The notes under the pieces: generated by a model | Databases searched by the model: none | The model's input: only the letters and a program-made list of their open reading frames with translations | Told to the model about the DNA's origin: nothing | Source: Tomocerus qinae | Taxonomy: Eukaryota > Arthropoda > Collembola > Entomobryomorpha > Tomoceridae | DNA length: 64,000 nt | Direction: 5' to 3' | Assembly: GCA_020055645.1 (NCBI GenBank) | Contig: CM034546.1 | Coordinates: 27,218,001 to 27,282,000, forward strand | Made by a program: the position numbers and the translations under genes | Shown: positions 54,021 through 64,000 of the stretch, piece after piece | How positions within the stretch are numbered: the stretch's first letter is position 1 | Layout: each line of letters opens with the position of its first letter

Positions 54021-57000
54021 TTAATTGTTTCTTAGCATCGATGTTTCATTCAATTTCTCAAGGCTGTGAATTTCTTTTAACATCTCCATGATATCTCTTC
54101 TTTTGCGTTCGTTAATATTTTCTGTTTGTTGATTGACGTACACTTTCTCCTGGCCATTACTAGTGAATATATATCCTTTGGTTGATAATAGACCCGAATG
54201 GTCGATGTTGAATACGATTTGTCCAGGATTTATGTAAGAATGAGAATTGAAATGGGGTTGAATTGAATAATTACCCAAATGAGAACGCCGTCCTTGGATT
54301 TTTGATACACTTACAGGTGAGCTCGGTAACGGTAAATTAAATTCCCTTGATAATGGAATAGATGCGTTTTTATCAAATATAAACGACCTATCTGGAAATT
54401 CTAAGCAAATTCCGTACTGTAAGGTTTCAGAAATCAAGAAATTACTACGTTGCATAATTTCTGCGGCATAATATATCGTTCCGTTAACGACGGCTGTGAT
54501 AAAAGGTGTCTGTAAAAGTATTTTGCAGAATTTTTTCGTCCCACTTTCATCCAGGTAAGTAGTAGATTTGCATTGCCCGGATTTGACAAGTAGTCCGTAA
54601 TTAACTCCGACATTTGATTTTTCAATAGCATCGTGTAAAATGAGCTCATTATCTGTAGCAGATGCGAAGTAAATTCTACTCATTATGTTCCTTAGCCCCC
54701 CTTTTTTCAAATCTGGTAAGAAAGCTGGGCTGCAGGATGATATCATTTTTATTTCTTTCTCAGTGACACTAAAAATCGACACTGAGTCAATTTCTGTGGA
54801 AGACTTGTGACATTGGACAAGTAGGTTTACATTTTTAGCTATACCAATCTGTCTTGCAAAACGAAAAGTAACAGCGGCGGCAGTAGATTCGCTCAAAAGT
54901 TTCACGACTTCAAATCTTGCCAAAGTGGCACTATCCTTAACCATTTGTCTCTGCACGTGATCAAAAGCGTTTGGAAGGCTTATCACGCACTTGTAAATGT
55001 CTTCTTTGAAATATCCTGTGGCGGTTGACTTAATATATTCAAATATCAGCGTTACAATTACGTGAACGTTGAGTTTTTTTACGGTTCCCATTACATTGGT
55101 CTCATAAACTTCGCCAACGCTGTTAAGTAAAACATCATCCATTTTAAAGCCTCCCTTTCCATTAAGATAAAGTTCTTCTGCTGAGTACCCAACATAAATC
55201 CTGTCAGATAAGTTGACAAAATTTGGTATTTTAGTTCTGTTCGATGTTGGATAGTAATGTTGAGGATTTTTGTCTCTGTAGACTCCAAATCGAAATCCAG
55301 CCAGACCAAATTGAATTCCTAATATTGAAGTTGGGGATTTAATTTTCGCGAATTTTGTTTTAATAGTACGAATTGTTTCGTATTCTCTATCTATATCTTC
55401 TGAAAGATCTGTAGCAAAATGGTCTACCAAGTCCATTGGGTAATTTGGAAATTCCTTGAAAAACATATTGATTGCATTTTCTTTAGCAATTTTGTGCCAA
55501 TTATGTAGCGAAGCTTCATGACATTCAATTCCTTTGGTACTGCTTTCTAACTGTGTCCTGTAAAAGTTCAAAGCATCGCTTACAATTTGTTGTAACTTCT
55601 TATTCTGTATTTTCAATTGGAATTTTTTCTTTACACGGTTTTCGTAATAACTCGTTACCTTTTCTTCCAATAATTTCACAAATGGGCTGACCCATGCCTC
55701 ATTTTTTATAAAGCATTTATTCCTTAGTTTCTGTATCACATCGTTGAAGAACGTATCATGATTCTTTTCAAGTACTTCTTCTGAGCTAATTTGTTCCAAA
55801 TTGTCCATCAATGTTTGGTAAAGTTGAAATGCCTCATCCACTTCTTCATTTGCCTTTAACTTGCATTCAACGATTTGTAGCTGCCTCTCATCTAATTCTT
55901 CTGTAATTCGCTCGATTGTTTCGTTTTGAGCAGCTTCTAGCAATGTTTGGAAAGCTGCTCTATAATTTTGATCTTTCTTGATGTCACCAAACAAATCTTT
56001 GATTGCTTCAATGAGAATAGTTACTTCAGAGTTTTCTATTCTTCCATGAATGAATATTTCATCTGAGTTGTAATAAGGATCTAGATATTGAAGAGCTTCT
56101 GATAAAATCGATTTTTTATTCTCTTCAATGATCTTCATACATTGCAATCCCAAAGATTCAAAATTTTTAATAGCAACAGTTTTAAGTTCTGTAAGCTCAC
56201 TGTCTAACCTGGTCTTAAATTTATGTTGGGTGTTATCTGGTACCTTTTCTAATTCAATCAAAAACGGACTTTTTATTTTACTTTCGGCTTCACCTACCCA
56301 AATTTCAAAATCTTCATTTGGTCCTATCTCATGCTCAATGATTGCCAACTCTTGTTTATAACGGTCTTTTGTCCTATCTAATGAATATACAAGTCGAACT
56401 GTCGTTGCTGCCATATTTTTACTGTTTTCTTTATCTAGCTTTTGAAATATTTGGTTTAAATCAGTTTCTAAAGCTGAATGCAATTCTTTTTCCGTCTTCT
56501 TATTGTAGAAAACCGGAATATCTTGTTGGACATGCTTCAAAGCCATTTCATGACATTTCTGTAGAACGCTTTGTTCCATAAATGATTTTTCATTAAGCAT
56601 TTCGGTCATCTGCAGGTTGTATTCTCTTACTGCGCTGGAATGAGCAACTTCCCATTGGGCTGCATCTTTCTTCAACTCCCAATGTGATTTAAGGTCAACA
56701 AAAATTGCATTAATTTCTTCTTTAAGCAGTTGAATATTATTTTCGTAATTACAGTCTTGATATTCATTGGGAATATCCGCCATGAACAGTGTCAAACTGT
56801 CCTTTTTCAATTCATCATGTCTAACCTCAATTTCCTGCTCTGTAGCATCCCCGGATAGAATCATTTTCATGTCATCAATGTAAATGTCCTTAACATAATT
56901 TTTCCGGTGTGTAATGAATTCTTCCAAAAGCTCGCCATTATTATTTACGGTAAGTGGCAATTGATATTCCTGAAATAAGGTAAAATATCATTATGTTAAA

Positions 57001-58972
57001 ACAAATGTTGTCAGTTACAGGTAAAAAGGAGTGTAAACGATAAGAATTTTAATGTTTTCAAAATCAATTAAACAGTTGCGGTTGCGGTTAAAGGAAATTA
57101 TGGAAAAAACCAAAAAGAAATTTATCAAATACCGCAACAATATCAGTGATGATGACAGATTAGCCTATCTTTTATTCTCTAAAAGGAAATAACTAACCCT
57201 TTTGACTTTGCAAGGTACTCTGGCCCTTCAAAGAAACTCAGAGTCGAATAGTATTACTATGACAAAAATACTCGTGATCTTGTTGATACGATTTATGAAA
57301 AACTAGAACCCATTACATTTTAAAAGAACTATATGCTTACCTGTGCATTAAAACGGAATTTTATTGGCATTTCTTTTTCACAGTCTCCTGACTGTATTCG
57401 TTTATTTGGTTCTTCCTCTGTCAGTTGCAATATCAGCGAATTCAGCCAGCTTACATTATGAAGTCTACTTCCTGTATTCCTGTGATATTATATTTTCTCA
57501 AATTTTTTGGCCAAATTGATTTCCTTTGTGGGATCAAAGATTTCAGATAAAATCAATCCAAATGAAAACAAATCCGCGTGTTGACCATACTTTGCTTTTC
57601 CATCTTTATGTTCTTCATTCATTTCAGGTGCCCGATATCGTGTATTCCATTCCGCGAGTGTCATTGTTTCATTCTCGTAAATTTGGCTTTGTATTGAAAG
57701 ACCAAAGTCTCCGATTTTGACAGGAGTAACAAAGTCCAGGTGTGAAAAGTATATATTGTCTGGTCTTAGGTCTCGATGAGTTATTCCTTTTCCGTGTATG
57801 TAAATTAAACCATCAGCTATTCCCTGTCCAATTTCTTCGCTAGTAGACATTTTTGGTTCTTCGCCGTCCTTTAAAATTTTATTCAACCATTCCCTCAAAG
57901 TTTCGCCACAAATTTCCATTTTTATGTAAAATCCAGTTACTAGGCTATTACTAGCAGAAACGAAGCATCCTCCAAAAAACTCTCTAGCAATAGCTGAAAT
58001 TTTGTTAGTATGGTCATCCCATTGAAGTATTTTCATCATCTTATCAGTCGATAATGAAAATTTGTCAGAGGATTTGTACTTAACAACATTTGGGTGATCT
58101 AGTTTTGCTTGATTCCTCAACTCCCTTAAAATGCCTACTTCATCAGTGTCGCCAAAGCGTTTTCTGTTCGGAATGATTTTGATAGCATAAATCTGATGAT
58201 CTACTGTGTCCGATGCGGCAATAACAACTCCGAAAGACCCGCTGCCTAATACTTTATTGGTTGTGTAATTCCATCGTTCGATGACATGCAGAAGATTCTT
58301 TTTATCTGCAAATACTCGATTTTGGGCATCTTCAATTATCTTTGAAATTGTTACTGAGTCTGCTCCAAGAATTAGCAAAGCCGTTTCGACCGTTGTGCAG
58401 TGCTCTTCAAATTCTAATTGTGTAGCATCTTTCGGTTTTGCATAATGTTTCGTACGGTTTCGAATATCTCGAAGTTTTATCAACGCATTTTTTTCATCGT
58501 CGTTTAGTTTTGTTTCATGCGGCTCCCAACGGAATTCCAATAGCCATTTAACACAGAGTGGAGTATCCCATTTCGTTATGTCCCGAGAGTTGATCTTCTC
58601 TTGTTCTTCTTCGCGCCATTTTTTATGGGGGTGAGTAATAAAGAAATCCTCCTGAGAACTATTCTCCCATTTCTGACATTTTTCCACTAAATTGTTTTGA
58701 ATGTATTCAGTAAATCCCTCTACTAATGCATCTATTTTCACTCCATACTTGTCATCAACATCTAAAATGTTTATTTTCCCATATAAATGATACTCGAAAC
58801 CAAAAATGGTATTTTTGACTTAGTAAAACGAAATTATTTCATATGGTAATATTAATTAATTTATAAATTTTCTTCATTTTAAGAACGATGGAATGATATT
58901 AGTAAATTACGAAAATTTTATACATAAGTTAATCGAAAATGAATTTAAAAGCTTACCCAAATTTGCATCCAT
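54021..58972 (-). CDS. HEPN-kinase-helical-Hsp70 composite gene, block B (one nonsense codon)
   Basis: Exons 58957-58972 (ATG), 57341-58761 (1421 nt) and 54021-56969 (2949 nt) have intact splice sites (CAG/GTAAGC donor; TTATTTCAG acceptor) and matching phases. The kinase exon has one in-frame TAA at 57488-57490 (codon 430, AAA in the paralogs), leaving a 429-residue HEPN-kinase product without the last kinase helices unless the codon is a sequencing error or is read through. The helical-Hsp70 exon downstream is fully open (about 982 codons), so any inactivation is recent. The position of the block A exon-3 ATG is TTG here, showing that it is not an independent start. The Hsp70 domain again has degenerate phosphate loops (GIQFGLAGFRFGVY, LLVQCHKSSTEID). 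The C-terminus is longer than in block A, ending TSMLRNN. Confidence 0.75.
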
Positions 58973-61900
58973 CCTCTCAAATAGATTAGGCCTTCTAGTT
59001 AGTATTTCTCAATGCATTATGAAGCAATTGGAGGTGTTCTTTTTCTTCAGTATTTTATTGTTGGTAAAGGTATTTGCCTAAGATCTTCACAAAATGACAC
59101 TATTATTATTTATAAAAACGTATAGCTTACATGTCTAAATATTTGAATAATTTTAGTAAATTTCCCTTTCATTATAATACAGACTACAAAAATGATGATC
59201 TAATATTTTTTAAGGACGTAATACTAATAATAAAGTACATACCTCCTACATTTTTGTCATTAAATTTATTTTGACCCGGATCCGGAATGCTCTGAGATGG
59301 CAATTAAAATGCTAAAATCAATTAACAACCAAATATAAACTGTAACTGTAAGACAAAAACTACAAAAGGTTGTGAGAATTTAAAACATACCCAAATTACC
59401 CACCAATATACTTCCCGATGATTCGATTGGTTTCAACTAAATTTGTCTTATCTCTGTGAAACATTTATCGGCCAGCTCGACAGAAATAAAAGCCGACCAG
59501 ATTTGCTGAAGCGAAAATTATGATCATTTTATAATAAATGATATAAAGTAGTTTAGGCTTTATTGACAAAGTTGCCTATTCTAATTAATTGTATTATTGT
59601 CTTAAATAATATAAATCTAATCTAAACCTAATGATCTGAGTATCAGTATCATTAGCATAGATTGACACAAAATATATTAATATCCTAGAGTTAAAATTCC
59701 TTAAGATAAAACGTGTCATCCGAAATATTTTATGAAAATTTTAGTACTTAGATGGTTATATATTATAGTATATAGTTTATTCAATGCATTCTTTGTGCAA
59801 AGTGTTTTCAAGCTCATATATAATGCGCTTTAGGATTTCGCATGTCGTAATATCGCAACTTTACCTCGTTGGATTGGTCACGCTGGCACTTTTATCTATA
59901 TCACATTGAAACAAATTAACCATTCGATGACAATACTCCAAGTGTATAAAATTTTTAATATATATATACATCTAAACCTGTACATAATTAAAAATCTAAT
60001 GCGTAATTTCGACATCATAACTTCTAACCATTATAGCTTAAAAGCATTTCTTCAACAGCAGCGTCAGTTTTCAACTATTTAATACTAAATGAATTGCATA
60101 CTAATTCGATTTTATCGGCTGTATTTGTAAGTGTATAGTACTTATATACGAAAGCTTACAAAAAGTTGTCTTGTGTAAAGGATTTTTTATGATCTCTATA
60201 CATACATACCTAAAATTTATAAAAAACCATTCATTATAAAGGAAATAATAGTATGTGGATGGAATCTGGAATTCACCAATATTTGAAACTTGATTGGTAT
60301 TTTTTGTTTTTCTGAATGGTATTGTTTTGTTTGGTTAATGTTTTTCGGATATTAAAAATTATGATAATACGACATGGTTTGTTCAGCTTTTAATGAACAG
60401 TTAGCAAACATTTAGTTATTAAACACATGTTGTGTGGTGTATTGGGATGAAATGTAAAATAAACGTTTGTGAATATCCAAAGTATATCAAGCAACAGTAT
60501 AAATATTAACATTTATATGAAGTAAAAGTACTTATATGACTGAATGATAAGATAATTTTAATCTGCCTGACAAAATCCCTTTTCTCGGTCGGCATTTATA
60601 GACGGGGCGGTGTAATGTCCGGTCTAAATATGTGCTTGTACAACTGTTGTTATGTTAAACAATTAATTACAATCATTTTATTGTAATATTAGTAATGAAA
60701 CCAGATTTTACATTACCTATGTATGAATATACATATCACTTTTACCTATGTCCTGCTAATGGACATAATAATTATACTACATAACAATTTTTATATTTAC
60801 CACCATTTGCATCTTCTTCTGTTTATTCGAGTTCCACTAAACGTTGCTTGCAATGAGAAAACGAAATTCGTTACAACGAAGTAATATTCGTTGTAATAAC
60901 ATGTAAGTAGTCTACAGATATCACATTTTGCATTTACAATAACAATTTACACCGAGTTGCCCCTTAACTTGAAATGTTATAAGAAAATTTAAACACAACT
61001 CCCTCATCTAACCAGACTAACCATCCATTCATTTGAATTACACACAATATGACCAACTATGGTAATGGTTGGATGGTTACGGGTTAAATTCTGGACAAAA
61101 GTTAAGATCATAATTCAAACTTTGACTCCAAAATAGATATGGGTAAGTCTGGAAATGTGACAAAATTATTGTAAATTTTGGTTCCAAGTATAATGGTAAA
61201 ATTCCGGTTAAAATCGGGTATTTTATTTTAACCACCATAAATATCTAAAATTGAATTGAGACAAAATTTAAATTAATTACAACAGATAAAAATGTTAATT
61301 GTATAAAAATAATAAATATAAAAATAATAAAACAGAAAGTATAACAAATTATACTATACGACTCATATTATGTTATAAAATTTCGTCCTTTTCTGGGAAT
61401 TTAGGAGGTTCAAGTACCGCCAACTCTGGATACGTGCCCAGTGCCCATATATCCGTTCGCCCTTGACAACGGTTATTAAGACTTTTATTATCTCATTCTT
61501 TAAGCTTTGTTGAAATTGGATTCATTTTACCAAAAGAACAGTTTTCTACTTATACTTGTAAATCATTATATTTTACGAGCAAGGGGCGCTTCTTGCTCTC
61601 GTTGATGGTCCCCAGACTGTGTATTAATAATTTAAAGATAGTGCCGTGAAGGATAAAAGTTTCGTGTCTTGTGGAAATGTGACTAAATTCTAATTAGGTA
61701 AATAATAAGTCTAAGAAGTACTTTATGGTGCAGTTATTTTTCGATTTGTTTTTTCAATAAATGCATGATAAGCAGTTGTGTTTTAAAAATATTATGTTGA
61801 TAATCATTAACCACGAGCACAATTCAAAATACCGTCAGCTTTCCTTGTTGCTACTGAAAATGAATAAGTTTTTCTCCATCTATAATGTCATGGATAAATG

Positions 61901-63111
61901 GCCCATATAATCAACATAATATTCATAACGAAACAGTTAAATTAGAGTTTCTAGATTTATCTACTATCCGGCCGAAATCAAAATGAGCTTTGGTACAATT
62001 TTCGCGCGAATAATACGGTTAGTTTTCTGTGCATATACTTAGGTGGTGCTTAGGTAAAATATATCATCAATCAATGTCATTAAACTAATAGCTGCGAAGT
62101 GCAGAATAAAATAGTACCACCTAAGTATATGCACAGAAAACCAACCGTATTATTCACCAAATCGTACCAAAGTTCATTTTGATTTCGGCCGGATAGAAAG
62201 TATACGTTTTGGTACATTGGTTTTTGCACAATAACACTGGAATAAAGCCAACAACTTGTTCAGGGGCAGTGTATTACGATAAGTAGAATGTATTTCAGAT
62301 ACGACGATTTTTTGTTATTTTATATTATTTTATATTAATTTACATTATTTTATATTAATTTATATTATTTTATATTAATTTACATTATTTTATATTAATT
62401 TATATTATTTTATATTGTTTTATATTAATTTACATTATTTTATATTAATTTATATTATTTTATATTAATTTACATTAATTTATATTATTTTATATTAATT
62501 TATATTAATTTATATTAATTTTTATTGTTTTGTATTAATTTATTTTAATTCATATTAATTTTATTAATTTATATTAATTTATATTAATTTATATTAATTT
62601 ATATTGTTTTATATTAATTTATTTTATTTTATATTAATTATATTAATTTATATTATTTTATATTAATTTATATTAATTTATATTAATTTATTTTTATTTT
62701 ATATTAATTCATATTAATTTATATTAATTTATATTAACTTATATTAATTTATATTGTTTTATACTAATTTATATTAACTTATATTAATTTATATTGTTTT
62801 ATATTAATTTATATTAACTTATATTAATTTATATTATTTTATATTAATGAGACAGAAGTTTACACTTAACCTAAACAGTAATATTTTTTACAAAAGCAAG
62901 TTCTTTCCTAGTCGCCAATATGGCACTCAGTGAACTTTGTGCAGTTAGTGGCCTGCCTTCAAATCTCCATCATGTCGCTGAAAATAAAATAAAAATGTTA
63001 TTAAAAATAGGTTGAATAATATCATATTGAATAATTTTGTATATTTCAGTTCTACTTCTACTAGTTGCTAATAAAATAAAACCGAAATTAATGTAACGCT
63101 TAAAATATGCT
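58973..63111. other. Repeat of 1116-5253 (kinase flank, foldback, AT satellite)
   Basis: Base-for-base copy of 1116-5253 except for three single-base run-length changes: a T run near 59040, a C run near 61000 and a T run near 62692. It includes the foldback element (about 61964-62196) and AT satellite (about 62314-62848). No gene. Confidence 0.85.
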
Positions 63112-64000
63112 TTAGTATTTTCTTACGAAGTTGATATTTACTTTGTCCGCCGGAAACACACGCGAATACCTCTTCGAATATCTTTGGTGACGAGGTTTTA
63201 GTTTGCTAAAAAGAATGACGACGTTTATTTTCAGCATCAATCTAGAGTGCCACAACCATTCCAGAAGGAACGTTATGAATGATCCAAGTAGTAAGTATCC
63301 ACAAACGAAAAAAATAGTATGGATTTTCATCGACAGACTTATAGGCAATGTCTGAGATTCTCTATGCTTCAGTTTGGAATGGGATATTATATTTTTCAAG
63401 TCAAGAATAAAATCGAATTGTTCCTTGAAATAATGTAGAATACCTCTCTCTTGCACGACTTGAAACAAAGATTTGAATACATAACGGTAGCAATTTATGA
63501 AACGATAAGGCATTGGAGTAGCAAGATCTGTTTCCTTTACAGTCATGCAAATTCCGTCAGATGATACTTTAGATGGAATTAAGGGCACAGTGTGGTGACT
63601 TCTCTTTGTATAGTATACACTAAATAGTTTCATTGAGAAGTCTGTCAAAACTTTCCAATTAAATGTAAAGTAGTTACCTTTTTTGTGCTTAGGTTTTCTA
63701 TCGGTTCGCCAATTATATATGTGGACACTTGAATTCATCTTGTCCAGAATTTTATATTTTTCAAAATATTCGTTTCTCTGATCGTTAATATTCCACCGCC
63801 TGTCTTTCAGCCAGAACATTTTATATCCATTTTCCACGAGATCTTTAAAGTCCACAAATTGCTTTCTGTCTGGTGGAGCAATAATCTCGCTTGTTATCCA
63901 CGTTTCGTATTGAGTAGCAATTACAAATCCCATGAACACAATTACCAAATACAAAATGGTTCTTCTTTTATTGGGAACTCCCTGATTTAAAAGGACGGCT
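63112..64000 (-). CDS. Ionotropic receptor, third copy (3' part, cut by window end)
   Basis: Identical to 5254-6142, the C-terminal part of IR copy A: the window ends in codons just upstream of M2, so M2, the second ligand-binding half, M3 and the tail are present. The frame continues past base 64000; the apparent Met at 63954 is not a start. Confidence 0.85.
   Translation of the reverse strand, partial: AVLLNQGVPNKRRTILYLVIVFMGFVIATQYETWITSEIIAPPDRKQFVDFKDLVENGYKMFWLKDRRWNINDQRNEYFEKYKILDKMNSSVHIYNWRTDRKPKHKKGNYFTFNWKVLTDFSMKLFSVYYTKRSHHTVPLIPSKVSSDGICMTVKETDLATPMPYRFINCYRYVFKSLFQVVQERGILHYFKEQFDFILDLKNIISHSKLKHRESQTLPISLSMKIHTIFFVCGYLLLGSFITFLLEWLWHSRLMLKINVVILFSKLKPRHQRYSKRYSRVFPADKVNINFVRKY

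Overview
The window is eukaryotic, strongly AT-rich and intron-bearing, and almost certainly from an arthropod: it carries ionotropic-receptor (IR) chemoreceptor genes, a protostome family, plus a GPR107/108-type receptor and abundant small repeats. The order is not proven; a springtail-like hexapod is only a guess. All host genes I could model are on the minus strand.

Three unrelated host genes are co-amplified as a block. Read along + coordinates, a block is: a HEPN-kinase gene, its 5' flank, an IR gene, a GPR107/108-like gene, then a second HEPN-kinase gene fused by splicing to a helical plus Hsp70-like exon. Block A is 1-19914 and block B is 31909-58972 (extended by insertions). They are clearly paralogous but differ by many substitutions and indels. 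Between them, 19915-31908 holds the 5' flank of the block A kinase, two broken kinase copies (22459-23386 and 26851-27048) and transposon debris. After block B, 57858-64000 repeats 1-6142 almost perfectly; the three differences I saw are single-base homopolymer changes. The window is therefore about one 57.86 kb period of a very young tandem duplication, or contains an assembly overlap.

The most striking host gene is a composite. Splice sites in matching phase join a 16-nt start exon, a 1421-nt exon (HEPN-like domain with R-x4-H, then a protein kinase resembling the eIF2-alpha kinase group) and a roughly 2.9 kb exon (long helical repeats like the C-terminal part of guanylate-binding proteins, then a divergent Hsp70 with degraded ATP-binding motifs). 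The predicted product is about 1459 aa. One copy (57341-58972) carries one premature stop. Another (31909-33539) lacks the Hsp70 exon and is predicted to splice to a different helical exon at 28098-28580.

The most striking mobile element is at 40295-46982: a Ty1/copia retrotransposon with identical 301-bp LTRs and a 5-bp target duplication. Its single 1933-codon ORF runs gag-protease-integrase-RT-RNase H and then, in frame, into an envelope-like glycoprotein with signal peptide, REKR furin site, fusion-peptide-like segment, coiled coil and transmembrane anchor. Block A has the empty site. Block B also carries a 278-bp terminal-inverted-repeat element and a 231-bp SINE-like insert, both with clear target duplications and empty sites in block A. 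No tRNA, rRNA or CRISPR was recognised.
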